Shown piece after piece: positions 49,114 through 57,330 of a DNA stretch of 64,000 bases. Every line of letters starts with the position of its first letter. Within the stretch, counting starts at the first letter, position 1. The notes beneath the pieces are model-generated. The model was not told the origin of the DNA. It did no database searches and saw only the letters and a program-made list of their open reading frames with translations. The position numbers were made by a program, and so were the translations under genes. This DNA is from Isoalcanivorax indicus (GTDB lineage: Bacteria > Pseudomonadota > Gammaproteobacteria > Pseudomonadales > Alcanivoracaceae): NCBI RefSeq assembly GCF_003259185.1, contig NZ_QGMP01000001.1:2232001-2296000 (forward strand), in the 5' to 3' direction.

Positions 49114-49505
49114 TCATCGCCGTCCGGGGGCAGAAAAGGCTCGCGCAGGTGGTCGGCGAAGCGTTCGCAGACATCGGTCCAGGTAAAGATGCCGGCCAGT
49201 CGGTCATGGTGCACGATGACCACGACCGACTGGTGGCTTTCGGCCATCATTTCCAGCACTTGATCGGCCCGCATGTGGGCATCCACACAGGGCACCGTCT
49301 CCACCCAATCCACCAGGGCATCCGGTGTATCCGGGAGCGCGGCCAGGGTCACCAGGCCGATGACCTGATGTTCGCTGTCGGTCACAGGCAAGTGGTGAAT
49401 CCCCTGCCGCATCATCAGGGTACGCGCCTGGGCCACGGTGCCGCTGGCTTCCAGGTGCCAGGGGAAGGGAGTCATCAGGGCGCTGATCGCGGGTATGCGC
49501 TTCAT
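49104..49505 (-). CDS. CBS-pair domain protein
   Basis: This 133-residue protein is essentially two CBS motifs: LMTPFPWHLEASGTVAQAR ... HHLPVTDSEHQVIGLVT, and CVDAHMRADQVLEMMAESH ... VIVHHDRLAGIFTWTDV. CBS pairs bind adenine nucleotides or SAM and regulate enzymes, channels or transporters. No catalytic domain is attached, so it probably acts in trans on a partner protein. It is cytoplasmic. GAGG lies upstream of ATG 49505. It converges on acnA and its end is only 18 bases from the acnA stop. Nothing in the context names the partner. Confidence 0.85.
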   Translation of the reverse strand: MKRIPAISALMTPFPWHLEASGTVAQARTLMMRQGIHHLPVTDSEHQVIGLVTLAALPDTPDALVDWVETVPCVDAHMRADQVLEMMAESHQSVVVIVHHDRLAGIFTWTDVCERFADHLREPFLPPDGDDAA

Positions 49506-49647
49506 CCCGGGGTCCTCATGTCGCTGTCCGGCCTCTGTTGAGCCTACACCCTGCGCCGACGGGCAGACAGATGCGATGCCGGGCGGCGGATTTGCTATGA
49601 TCCGGGTTCTGGAGTGAGAGGCGTCGAAGTCTGGCGCGCTGTAGCCC

Positions 49648-49733
49648 GGCCTCGGGGAGGGGTAAGCCCTTCCAGAAGCCGCCGTGAACCCATCCCTGGG
49701 GGCTTCTGGAAGGGCTTACCCCTCCCCGAGGCC
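49648..49733. repeat. Long perfect inverted repeat 1 (33-base arms)
   Basis: Arms 49648-49680 and 49701-49733 are perfectly complementary over 33 bases and flank a 20-base loop (49681-49700, GCCGTGAACCCATCCCTGGG). The arm starts GGCCTCGGGG. The loop shares a core with the second inverted repeat 100 bases away. No ORF in it has a ribosome site. It lies in the 474-base gap 49506-49979, which otherwise holds a TATGAT (49596) and no gene. Confidence 0.9.
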
Positions 49734-49829
49734 TCAGTTCAGTACCAACGACACGAACGCCACCTCGTAGCCTGTCGCCAGAACCAGACTTGCGGTTGGC
49801 TGGAAGTGGTTAACCGGGCTGCGCGTGAC

Positions 49830-49948
49830 GGCCCTCGGGGGGCGGGTAAAGGGTTTCTGGACCTTCGAGAGGCATGGATGCCGAACGAGAGCCTACAGGG
49901 ATGTATTCACGGCGTGTCCAGAAACCCTTTACCCGCCCCCCGAGGGCC
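49830..49948. repeat. Long perfect inverted repeat 2 (33-base arms)
   Basis: Arms 49830-49862 and 49916-49948 are perfectly complementary over 33 bases. The arm starts GGCCCTCGGG and differs in sequence from repeat 1 while keeping its length and G/C pattern. The 53-base loop contains a small hairpin (GGCATGGATGCC, 49871-49882) and, on the minus strand, GCCGTGAATACATCCCTGTA. That is nearly the loop of repeat 1. It ends 31 bases before the small periplasmic protein gene. Confidence 0.9.
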
Positions 49949-49979
49949 ATAACCACCCAACCCAGAAGAAACGGAAAAC

Positions 49980-50240
49980 ATGATGAAAAAACACGCCCTG
50001 CTGCTCACCACTCTGCTCACCACAGCAACGGCCAGCTTCGCCGACGACGCCACGCTGCGCGACGAAGCCCGTGATGCCGCTGCCCGTGAGCAGCGGGAAC
50101 TGCAGGAGCGCGCCGAGGCGCTGGCACAGCAGCTCGAGGATGCCAGGCAACTTCAGGCCCTGCAGGACGAGTATCTGCGGCGTCTGGAGGCCGAACTGGG
50201 TGCGTTGCGCGACGATGACGCACAACGGACCGGGCGCTGA
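49980..50240 (+). CDS. Small periplasmic coiled-coil protein of unknown function
   Basis: This 86-residue product has a signal peptide (MMKKHALLLTTLLTTATASF, cleavage near SFA-DDA). A mature part of about 65 residues is one highly charged helix with heptad-like pattern (AREQRELQERAEALAQQLED). It should be a soluble periplasmic coiled coil. Two adjacent ATGs (49980, 49983) are possible starts; the ribosome site is weak (CGGAA). It is followed after two bases by a GNAT gene. The long inverted repeats just upstream separate it from the CBS gene. Function unknown. Confidence 0.72.
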   Translation: MMKKHALLLTTLLTTATASFADDATLRDEARDAAAREQRELQERAEALAQQLEDARQLQALQDEYLRRLEAELGALRDDDAQRTGR

Positions 50241-50242
50241 GC

Positions 50243-50842
50243 ATGTTTGACTGGTTGCGTCGCAAGCGCCCGCCCCGGCATCGCAGCGTCCCTGTTGCGG
50301 AGCCAGAGCCTGCCGCGCCAATTCCAGTGGCGCCGGTCGACGACACAGACCGCTTGCCGGACATTGGTGCAGGCCCGTTCATGATTCGTCCGCTGGAAGA
50401 CAGCGATTTGCCGTGGCTGCCGCGCATCTTTCGTGCAGCGATCAAAGGTCAGGGGGCCGACTTTTATACCTCAGCGCAGTGCGATGCCTGGGCCGCGACG
50501 GCCGAGGATGAAGCGCAATTCGTGGCACGCCTGGGTGAAGGTGTCACCATCGTCGCCGAGCTGGATGGCAAGCCCGGGGCCTTTGCCCAGTTGTATCCCG
50601 ATGACACCATCGAGATGCTGTACGTGGCGCCAGGCCTCGGCGGTTACGGCATTGCCACCCTGCTCTGCCAGTATCTTGAAGACGAAGCCCGTATCGCAGG
50701 TACGGCCACACTGCACACCGCCGCCAGTCTGGTGGCGAAGAAATTCTTCGAGAGCATGGGATTTCGCAGTGAGGGCGAGGAAAGCGTGGAGCGCCACGGC
50801 GTCGCCCTGACCCGCCATAAAATGGTCAAGGCGCTGCGTTAG
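50243..50842 (+). CDS. GNAT-family N-acetyltransferase
   Basis: This 199-residue cytoplasmic protein has a Pro-rich N-terminal 40 residues and then a GNAT domain. The acetyl-CoA site corresponds to MLYVAPGLGGYGIATLLCQYLE, with the V-x-P-x-x-x-G-x-G-x-A pattern. A late HTAASLVAKKFFESMGFRSEG block closes the fold as in the YafP/Acetyltransf_10 type. The substrate is unknown. ATG at 50243 is two bases after the stop of the small periplasmic protein, so translation is probably coupled. Its 3' end overlaps the convergent TRAP permease gene by four bases. Confidence 0.85.
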   Translation: MFDWLRRKRPPRHRSVPVAEPEPAAPIPVAPVDDTDRLPDIGAGPFMIRPLEDSDLPWLPRIFRAAIKGQGADFYTSAQCDAWAATAEDEAQFVARLGEGVTIVAELDGKPGAFAQLYPDDTIEMLYVAPGLGGYGIATLLCQYLEDEARIAGTATLHTAASLVAKKFFESMGFRSEGEESVERHGVALTRHKMVKALR

Positions 50843-52128
50843 CGCACGAAGTACAGGCTGATGGCGGGCACGTAGGTGATCAGCAGCAGCGCGATAATCA
50901 GCACCGCCATGAACGGCAACGTCGCCGCATACAACGACGTGATCGGCTGGCGGAAGCGATAGCTGGCGATAAACAGGTTCATGCCCACCGGCGGGGTGAA
51001 ATAGCCGATCTGCATGTTCGCCACGAAAATGATGCCCAGGTGCACCGGATCGATGCCGTAACCAATGGCCACCGGCAGAATCAGCGGCACCATGATGACC
51101 AGCGCCGCGAAGATATCCAGCACCGCCCCCAGGATCAGCAGCACGATATTCAGCAGGATCAGGAACATCAGCTTGCTGGAGACGTGTTCCTGCATGAAGC
51201 CGAACAGGCTTTCCGGCACCCCCGCGTAAACCAGATAGCCCGCAAACGACATGGCCACCGCCAGAATCAGCAGGATGCCGCCCACCATGGTCATGGATTC
51301 GCGCATGACGGCGGGTAGGCGTCGCAGCCCGACCTCTCGATAGATGAAGACTTCCACGATGGTGACGTACAAGGCCGTGATCGCGGCCGCTTCGCTGATG
51401 ACAAGAAAACCGGAGAAGATGCCGCCCAGCACCACGAACGGCAGCGGCAGTTCCCAGCGCGCTTCCCAGGCGGCCTGGCGCAGTTCTTTCAACTGGAAGG
51501 TCTGGCGCGGAATCGGGTTGCGGCGCGTTGCCCACAGGCAATAGACGTAGAGCAGCGCGATCATCAGCAGCGCAGGCAGGATACCCGCCAGATAAAGATC
51601 AACAATCTCCACCGAGGGCATGTCCAGATTCTGCGACATCTGCTGGGCAATGATGCCGTAGATCAGCAGCGGCACGGACGGCACCAGCAGCAGGCCAAGG
51701 CTGCCGGAGGTGGTGACCAGGCCGGTGCTGAAACGCTTCGGATAGCCGCCCTTGAGCAGGGCGGGCAACAGCAGGCCGCCGAGGGCAACGATGGTCACGC
51801 CGCTGCCGCCGGTCAGGGCGGTAAACACGGCGCAGGCAATCAGGGCGACAAACGCCATGCCCCCGGGCATCCAGCCGAAGGCGGCCTGCGACAGGCGCAA
51901 CATGCGATCGGCGGTTTTCGATTCGCTGAGCAGGAACCCGGCATAGGTGAACAGCGGCAACGCCATCAGCACCACCGAGGTGCTGACCTGATAGATATCG
52001 ATATGCAGGACGGACAGGTCGATGCCGAGGCCGTAGTAGCCCAACGCGGCAGCCGCCAGGATAATGGCAAACAGCGGCGCCCCCATCAGGGCCAGCAACA
52101 CCAGCAGGAGGACCAGCAGCCAGATCAT
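50839..52128 (-). CDS. TRAP transporter large permease (DctM type)
   Basis: This 429-residue inner-membrane permease has about 12 TM helices and DctM family blocks. Examples are ALTGGSGVTIVALGGLLLPAL, LVPSVPLLIYGIIAQQ and LGIIFVANMQIGYFTPPVGMNLF. It uses a sodium or proton gradient and a periplasmic binding protein to import organic acids or related solutes. MIWLLVLLLVLL at 52128 overlaps the stop of the small permease gene by four bases, and the longer upstream frame is an artefact. It is the last gene of a four-gene unit with a TatT lipoprotein, a binding protein and a small permease. Confidence 0.94.
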   Translation of the reverse strand: MIWLLVLLLVLLALMGAPLFAIILAAAALGYYGLGIDLSVLHIDIYQVSTSVVLMALPLFTYAGFLLSESKTADRMLRLSQAAFGWMPGGMAFVALIACAVFTALTGGSGVTIVALGGLLLPALLKGGYPKRFSTGLVTTSGSLGLLLVPSVPLLIYGIIAQQMSQNLDMPSVEIVDLYLAGILPALLMIALLYVYCLWATRRNPIPRQTFQLKELRQAAWEARWELPLPFVVLGGIFSGFLVISEAAAITALYVTIVEVFIYREVGLRRLPAVMRESMTMVGGILLILAVAMSFAGYLVYAGVPESLFGFMQEHVSSKLMFLILLNIVLLILGAVLDIFAALVIMVPLILPVAIGYGIDPVHLGIIFVANMQIGYFTPPVGMNLFIASYRFRQPITSLYAATLPFMAVLIIALLLITYVPAISLYFVR

Positions 52129-52643
52129 GCGCCGGTCTCCACCAGGGGTTTTTTCTTCAGCGCCGGGCGGCGCCCCATCACGCCAAGCACGGTCAACACG
52201 GCGTAGCGCAGGGCGATGGAGACAAAGCCAAGCGGGATGATGATCTGCAACCACCAACCCTGCACATCCAGATGGCCGATGCTGAGCAGCACACCGCCAA
52301 ACTCGGCTTCATCACGCACCGCGTTCAGGCTGTACCAGCCCGCCACAGCGCAGATCATGCAGGTGAACAGGTCCACGCACACCGCCAGCCAGCGCAGCAG
52401 CGTTTCAGACAGGTAATGGGACAGGGCATCCACACTGATGTGATCGTCGTTGCGCGACGCAATCATGGCGCCCAGCAAGCCGATCCACAGCACCGCGTTC
52501 TGCAGCAGGGGTTCGATCCAGGTGAGGCTCATGCCGAGAAAGTTGCGCAGCAGGATCTGCAACACCGCCAGCAGGATCATACCTGCCAACACCAGCACGA
52601 TAAGTGCATCCTCGAACCGATGCAGCAACCGGATCAGCCCCAT
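52125..52643 (-). CDS. TRAP transporter small permease (DctQ type)
   Basis: This 172-residue membrane protein has four TM helices and the family pattern LRNFLGMSLTWIEPLLQNAVLWIGLLGA ... DDHISVDAL (abbreviated). It supports the large permease in binding-protein-dependent import. Its C-terminus (MGRRPALKKKPLVETGA) is basic and cytoplasmic. It is coupled to the large permease gene by ATGA and starts 21 bases after the binding-protein gene. Confidence 0.92.
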   Translation of the reverse strand: MGLIRLLHRFEDALIVLVLAGMILLAVLQILLRNFLGMSLTWIEPLLQNAVLWIGLLGAMIASRNDDHISVDALSHYLSETLLRWLAVCVDLFTCMICAVAGWYSLNAVRDEAEFGGVLLSIGHLDVQGWWLQIIIPLGFVSIALRYAVLTVLGVMGRRPALKKKPLVETGA

Positions 52644-52664
52644 GGATGCGCTCCGTCGCGGCGA

Positions 52665-53666
52665 TCAGCCGCCACGGTACTCGTCCAGCAGGGTGTTCAA
52701 TCGCTCCAGCATCTCTGCACTGATTTCGCCACCTTCCACCAGTCGATCGGTGGCCTGGTTGGCCAGCTTGCGCCACTCGGCCAGTTGTTCGTCATCCGGT
52801 TTTACCGGCTCCAGCCCCTGCGCTTTCAGCGCCTCCATGGCGCGCTGGTTGTCCGCGCGCTCCTTGCGGTCCATCTCGGCAAAGGCCTCGCCCAGCACAC
52901 GCCGCAGCGTGGCCTGGTCCGCGTCGCTGAGCCGCGCCACATGCTGCTTGCCCAGCGCCAGAATGCCGTAGGTGTACAGCAGCGGCATGTCGGTGTAGTG
53001 ATTGACCCGGGAATACCACTGCAGCGTCAGCGCCGGCACGGCCGGGGCGGCGAACGCATCAATGGTGCCGGTCTGCAATGAGGTCAGCACCGCACCGAGA
53101 TTCAGCACCACCGGCGACACGCCGAATTCCCGCGCCGCCATGGCGGAACCGGAATCCCCGGCGGGCAACCAGACCTTCTGCCGACGCAGGTCAGCCACAC
53201 TGGCCACCGGGTTGCGGGTCATCAGATAGGCAAAGCCGCCATCCACCGGCCCGAAGACCACCCAGCCGTTTTCCTCGAAGCCGTCCCGGATCACCGGGTC
53301 GAGCGTTTCACGCACATGATCCACTTCGTCCAGCGAGCGAAACGACAACGGCAGGTTGAGAATCTGGCTGTCCTTGTAATGCGAGGCGAAGGCCCCGGCC
53401 TGGGCCAGTTGCCCGTGCAACTGGCCGATGCGGATACGGCGCTGTACCGCGCGGTCATCCCCCATGGTGCCGCCCGCATAGACACGAATGCTGACGCGGC
53501 CGTCGGTTTCCTCCGCCAGCTGCTTGCCTGCGGCGCGCAGTGTATTCACGGCGCTGGTGCCGTCCGGATACAAGGTGGAAATCTTCAGTTCCATGGCCCC
53601 CAGGGATACGGGCAAGCTGATCAGGCCGACCAGCGCCATGCGTCGAAACGTCTTGAACACTGACAT
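52665..53666 (-). CDS. TRAP transporter periplasmic binding protein (DctP/TatP type)
   Basis: This 333-residue secreted protein has a signal peptide (MSVFKTFRRMALVGLISLPV, cleavage near LGA-MELK) and the DctP fold. Blocks visible are LKISTLYPDGTSAVNTLRAAG, SFRSLDEVDHVRETLDPVI and DLRRQKVWLPAGDSGSAM. The usual Arg that binds carboxylate ligands lies near the MTRNPVASVADLR segment, but I cannot assign it with certainty. The TatT partner gene just upstream suggests the TatP subgroup, which may accept more hydrophobic ligands. GGAG lies seven bases before ATG 53666. Confidence 0.9.
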   Translation of the reverse strand: MSVFKTFRRMALVGLISLPVSLGAMELKISTLYPDGTSAVNTLRAAGKQLAEETDGRVSIRVYAGGTMGDDRAVQRRIRIGQLHGQLAQAGAFASHYKDSQILNLPLSFRSLDEVDHVRETLDPVIRDGFEENGWVVFGPVDGGFAYLMTRNPVASVADLRRQKVWLPAGDSGSAMAAREFGVSPVVLNLGAVLTSLQTGTIDAFAAPAVPALTLQWYSRVNHYTDMPLLYTYGILALGKQHVARLSDADQATLRRVLGEAFAEMDRKERADNQRAMEALKAQGLEPVKPDDEQLAEWRKLANQATDRLVEGGEISAEMLERLNTLLDEYRGG

Positions 53667-53682
53667 GCGAACTCCGGTTCAG

Positions 53683-54522
53683 TCAGAAGTAATCTGCGGA
53701 TTCCGCCAGCAGGCGCTCGGCCTCCTTGCGGGCAAAGGTATTCTGCAGGGTCAGGCCATGCTCTTCAGGATCAGCATCCAACACCTGCTGTAACAGCTCG
53801 TCATGAAGGGCCTGATCGCCAGCCATGCGCGCGTAGCGTTCGGCAAACAGGACTTTGGCCAGCAGGTTGCGACCATCGGACAATTCGATGGCGCGTTCGA
53901 AATGCATGCGCGACGCTGCGGGGTGTCCACCAAGCGCCTCCGGCAGCAAGCTGTCCAGCACGGCCAGGTACATGGTGGCCTGGCCATGCTCATGTCGTTC
54001 ATCCAGTGTCACGACCCGATCCAGAATGACCCGTACACGGGCCAGATCGGCCACCGCGTTCCAGTCGTCACTGTGTGCCTGGACGTACCCGGCCCAGGTG
54101 ACGCCCAGGGTATAGAGGGCGGCGACATCGCGCTTGCGCGTGCCATCGAGGGCTTCCTCCAGACGGGGCACCGACATGCCACGCACCTCGCACAGCGTCT
54201 TGCGGCGACTGCAGGCCGCCCGTTCGGCGTAGCCCAGCGCCTTGGCGGACAGGGCACGCTGGCGTTCCGGCTCTTCCACCACCAGGCCCGCGTAGGCGCC
54301 GTAGAGACTGGCGCCACTGCGCAGCAGGTCTTCGCTCCTGGGCCAGTTGACGATCAACCCGTCCACCATCAGCAGGTAGGTGGGCAAGCCATCGGCCACC
54401 AGTTCGACGTCGTCGTTGTTGAGAATCCCGTACGGCAAGCTGTCACCCACCCGGGTGACCGCGCAGGCAGAAAGGCCCAGTGTGAGCAGCGTCAGCAACG
54501 CCAAGTTATTGATTATGCGCAT
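53683..54522 (-). CDS. TatT-family TRAP-associated lipoprotein
   Basis: This 279-residue protein begins with a lipoprotein signal peptide (TLGLSAC-AVTR, lipid Cys near residue 20). A helical, TPR-like array follows (EDLLRSGASLYGAYAGLVVEE, ALYTLGVTWAGYVQAHSDD, SRMHFERAIELSDG). This matches the TatT component of TPAT systems, first described in Treponema pallidum (Tp0956). There it forms a complex with the TRAP binding protein TatP. It is likely outer-membrane-anchored and periplasm-facing. It is the first gene of the operon and lies 16 bases before the binding-protein gene. AGGA precedes ATG 54522. Confidence 0.88.
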   Translation of the reverse strand: MRIINNLALLTLLTLGLSACAVTRVGDSLPYGILNNDDVELVADGLPTYLLMVDGLIVNWPRSEDLLRSGASLYGAYAGLVVEEPERQRALSAKALGYAERAACSRRKTLCEVRGMSVPRLEEALDGTRKRDVAALYTLGVTWAGYVQAHSDDWNAVADLARVRVILDRVVTLDERHEHGQATMYLAVLDSLLPEALGGHPAASRMHFERAIELSDGRNLLAKVLFAERYARMAGDQALHDELLQQVLDADPEEHGLTLQNTFARKEAERLLAESADYF

Positions 54523-54560
54523 ACTTCATCCTGAGCAAAAACGACTGCCTTTATAACAGG

Positions 54561-54588
54561 GGGGCTGTGGCAACTCAAACCACGCCCC
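54561..54588 (-). terminator. Terminator-like hairpin after the rhomboid gene
   Basis: Read on the minus strand, GGGGC-GTGG pairs with CCAC-A-GCCCC across a nine-base loop, one bulge. It separates the rhomboid operon from the TRAP operon on the same strand. Confidence 0.5.
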
Positions 54589-54597
54589 ATGACGGCA

Positions 54598-55458
54598 CTA
54601 GCGGCGGTAGTACTTTTCGCGCCGGTACCAGCCCGTCGCCGCGCCCAGTGCACAGCCGCTCAGCAGGCCAAACAGGTGCGCCTCGTTGGCCACAATGCCC
54701 GCCAGACCGACATAACAGATCACCAGCCAGGCCAGCATGAACAGCACGATCTCGCGGCGCAGCCCGTATCCCGCCTGCGGATTGACCTTGCCGTAGATCC
54801 ACAGATACCCGAGTAACCCGTAGACCACCCCCGACAGGCCACCAAAGGCGGGACCGGAGGCGAGAAATTGCGCCATGGCCGACACGACCGCCGTCACCAG
54901 CGTCACCCCGACCAGCTGCGGCCCGGACTGGAAGCGCTCAATGATGCGCCCCAGCTCCATCCACCAGAGCAGGTTGAAGGCCAGATGCAGCAGGCCGAAA
55001 TGCAGTAGCATGGGCGTGACGGCACGCCAGGGCTCCAGCGCCAGCATGCCCAGCGATTCCGGGAACATCAGGTAGCGGTAGACCGTGGGGCCCATGAACT
55101 GCTGCGCCAGGAACACCACCAGCGTGACGCCGAGCACCGCCCGGGTCACCGGGCCCATGCTCGACAGCCAGGCGCCGCTGAACAGCGGCGGCTGGTCCAG
55201 ATCGCCGCGGTCCCCGTCCTGACGGGCTTGCGCCGGCGCACTCGCCTGCCAGGCCGCGCCAGCAAAACGCGGATCAGCCGGGTTCCGCAGAAACAGTTCC
55301 ACCAGGGCGCGCGCTTCATCAAAACGAGCAGCATCCTGCAAATACAGCACCACCTCGCCCTGCTCGTCGCGAACCCGTGCGGCGATACCGTCGCCGCGCA
55401 AGGCCGCTACCAGCAGATGGGCGGGCTGGGCATGTCTGAAACGGGCCAGTTCAATCAT
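54598..55458 (-). CDS. Rhomboid intramembrane serine protease, GlpG-like
   Basis: This 286-residue inner-membrane protease has a cytosolic N-domain of about 65 residues and a linker, then six TM helices. The catalytic Ser209 is in FGGLSGVVYG and His261 in ANEAHLFGLLSG. HxxxN support residues H158 and N162 lie in HLAFNLLWW, as in E. coli GlpG. It cleaves TM substrates within the membrane. Its start overlaps the stop of the zinc-peptidase lipoprotein gene by eight bases, so it closes a four-gene operon with the OlsB-like and PlsC-like acyltransferases. A substrate is unknown. A role in envelope quality control would fit the context. Confidence 0.94.
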   Translation of the reverse strand: MIELARFRHAQPAHLLVAALRGDGIAARVRDEQGEVVLYLQDAARFDEARALVELFLRNPADPRFAGAAWQASAPAQARQDGDRGDLDQPPLFSGAWLSSMGPVTRAVLGVTLVVFLAQQFMGPTVYRYLMFPESLGMLALEPWRAVTPMLLHFGLLHLAFNLLWWMELGRIIERFQSGPQLVGVTLVTAVVSAMAQFLASGPAFGGLSGVVYGLLGYLWIYGKVNPQAGYGLRREIVLFMLAWLVICYVGLAGIVANEAHLFGLLSGCALGAATGWYRREKYYRR

Positions 55459-56506
55459 CCTGAGCTTCCCGAAGGGCCTCCATGACTACGATACGTTGTT
55501 CGGCAGGCAGCGCGGCGATCCGTTCCACCTCCCGCCAGAAGCACGACCAGTGTCCACCACAATCGAGCAGCAGGGCGTCAAATGCCGGCACCCAGTCATT
55601 GTAGTCACTGAAGGTGTTGAGCTGGGCATTATTCAAGGGCCCGGCAAACCAGTTGGCGTAGCGCCCCAGCGCGGGCTCGGCCTCACGCGCCTGCTCGAAG
55701 GTGTCACGCAAGCGCGCCTGTATGGTCTGCTTGCCAGCACGCAGACGGGCCGGCTCTTCTTCGCTGGCGTACAGCCGCGCCAGGTCGGCCCGGGCGTCGC
55801 TGACCATGGCCAGCACCCGGGCGCGCAACGCGGCCGACAGGGTGATCTCGTCAATCAGCGCAGGATCTCCCTGCGCGGCGAGCCAGCGGCGGGCGCCCTC
55901 GCGGCCCACCGTGGTGGCCAGACTCTCGTTGAAACGCGTATCACCGCGCAGATAGAAACGCCGGTGGGCCAGTTCATGAAACAACAGGTCGGCCACCTGG
56001 GCTTCATTACCGGCCAGCATGGGTGTGGTCAGCGGATCGGCAAACCAGCCGAGCGTGGAATAGGCAATGGCACCGCCACCGTAGACATCATACCCCTGAG
56101 CGCGCAAACGCTCGGCCTCGCGCTCGGCACGCGCCAGGTCAAAGAAGCCACGATAGCTGGTGCACCCCGCCACCGGAAAACACCAGGTGCGCGGGCTCAG
56201 GGAAAATTCGGGGGCGGCAAACAGATTCCAGACCACGAAGCCGCGATCCAGGGTCACGTAGCTGCGATAGGCGTTATCGACCGGCAGCGCCAGTTCATTC
56301 TCGGCAAAGACCAGCATCGCCTCGGTGCGCGCCAGGCGCTCGCGCACGGAAACCGGGGTGTCCGGGTCAGCCAGCACCTGCTCCACCGGCGTGCGGGCAC
56401 GCATCAACTCGCCATGCCCGCGCGCCAGATGCATGTAATAGCCCGCCTGGCAGCCGCTCAACACCAGCAGCATGGCGATCACCAGGCAGCGTCTCAGGGA
56501 TCTCAT
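55451..56506 (-). CDS. Aminopeptidase-family lipoprotein with HELAH motif
   Basis: The product has 351 residues from MRSLRRCLVIAM, with GGAG nine bases upstream; an in-frame ATG 30 bases earlier lacks support. A lipobox VLSGC-QAG puts the lipid Cys at residue 19. The zinc motif HELAHRRFYLRGD is at 177-189, followed by NESLATTVGREG (E194 as probable third ligand). This pattern matches the putative aminopeptidase lipoprotein family (Aminopep, DUF2265-like). It should face the periplasm from a membrane anchor. Whether it hydrolyses peptides or acts on lipoproteins or membrane proteins is unknown. It sits between the PlsC-like gene (29 bases upstream) and the rhomboid (overlapping). Confidence 0.84.
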   Translation of the reverse strand: MRSLRRCLVIAMLLVLSGCQAGYYMHLARGHGELMRARTPVEQVLADPDTPVSVRERLARTEAMLVFAENELALPVDNAYRSYVTLDRGFVVWNLFAAPEFSLSPRTWCFPVAGCTSYRGFFDLARAEREAERLRAQGYDVYGGGAIAYSTLGWFADPLTTPMLAGNEAQVADLLFHELAHRRFYLRGDTRFNESLATTVGREGARRWLAAQGDPALIDEITLSAALRARVLAMVSDARADLARLYASEEEPARLRAGKQTIQARLRDTFEQAREAEPALGRYANWFAGPLNNAQLNTFSDYNDWVPAFDALLLDCGGHWSCFWREVERIAALPAEQRIVVMEALREAQDD

Positions 56507-56535
56507 GTCGCATGTCTCCGTGAATCCGGAGGGCA

Positions 56536-57330
56536 TTATCCATGGGACAGGGCACGCTGCACCAGCGCATGGGTGGTCTCGGCAAGCTGCTCGGGGGTCA
56601 TGGCCGCCACCTCGGCCGCTGGCAGCGGCGCGCAGCAGGTCACCGTGACGCGAATGCGGTCACGCAACAGCAATGCCCAGAGGTGGGTGTGAAAGGCATC
56701 GTCACCGATGAACGGCACCTGCGAATCGGGGTGCCCCTGCTCATTCCGGTAACGCAGGGCCACTGGCTGAACCGGAGCTGCCGCCTGCACCGGTGCGGCG
56801 AACAGCGGACGAAAGAAACGCCGCACTGCGTGGCCATCCGTGGTGGTGCCTTCGGGGAACACACAGATGGTGCGGCCGCTGCGCAGGTGAGCCGCGATTT
56901 CGTCGGCCTTGAGGCGTGATTCACCACTGCCCCGGCGAATGAACAGGGTGCCGGCCGCCAACGCCAGCCGACCGACCAACGGCCAGTCCTGCACTTCCGC
57001 TTTGGACAGGAAATGCACGTCACCGTGGGCACACAGCACAGGGATATCCAGCCATGACACATGATTGCTGGCCAGAAAGGCGCCCGCCTGCGGGGCCGGG
57101 CCACACCACACCACCTCGACCCGCAACAGACGCAACAGCTGCGCCGCCCACTGGCGCGCCGCCCGGCGCACCGGCGCGGTATGCGGCGCCTGCACGGCAC
57201 GCAGCCTCAGCGCCAGCCACAGGCCATAGCCGATGTGCAACAGCACCCGCAGCAGGCGCCACAGACGCCGCAGTGGCGGCCAGGGCGATGCGCCCCGGCG
57301 ACGGCCCAGCACACCCTGCTGGCTGCTCAT
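56536..57330 (-). CDS. PlsC-type acyltransferase, probable OlsA (lyso-ornithine lipid acyltransferase)
   Basis: This 264-residue membrane-bound enzyme has an N-terminal TM segment (about 25-45). Acyltransferase motif I is NHVSWLD (N89-H90 and D95), and motif III is FPEGTT (158-163). The PlsC family acylates lysophosphatidic acid; a subgroup (OlsA) acylates lyso-ornithine lipid at the hydroxyl. It directly overlaps the OlsB-like gene by four bases, and olsBA-type pairs occur in Pseudomonas. The ornithine-lipid role is therefore more likely than phospholipid synthesis, although both are possible. It is cytoplasm-facing. Confidence 0.82.
   Translation of the reverse strand: MSSQQGVLGRRRGASPWPPLRRLWRLLRVLLHIGYGLWLALRLRAVQAPHTAPVRRAARQWAAQLLRLLRVEVVWCGPAPQAGAFLASNHVSWLDIPVLCAHGDVHFLSKAEVQDWPLVGRLALAAGTLFIRRGSGESRLKADEIAAHLRSGRTICVFPEGTTTDGHAVRRFFRPLFAAPVQAAAPVQPVALRYRNEQGHPDSQVPFIGDDAFHTHLWALLLRDRIRVTVTCCAPLPAAEVAAMTPEQLAETTHALVQRALSHG

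Noticed and set aside
49614-49952. Open frame spanning the long inverted repeats
   Set aside because: It starts at GTG without a ribosome site and is composed of the palindromic arms; no protein-like pattern.
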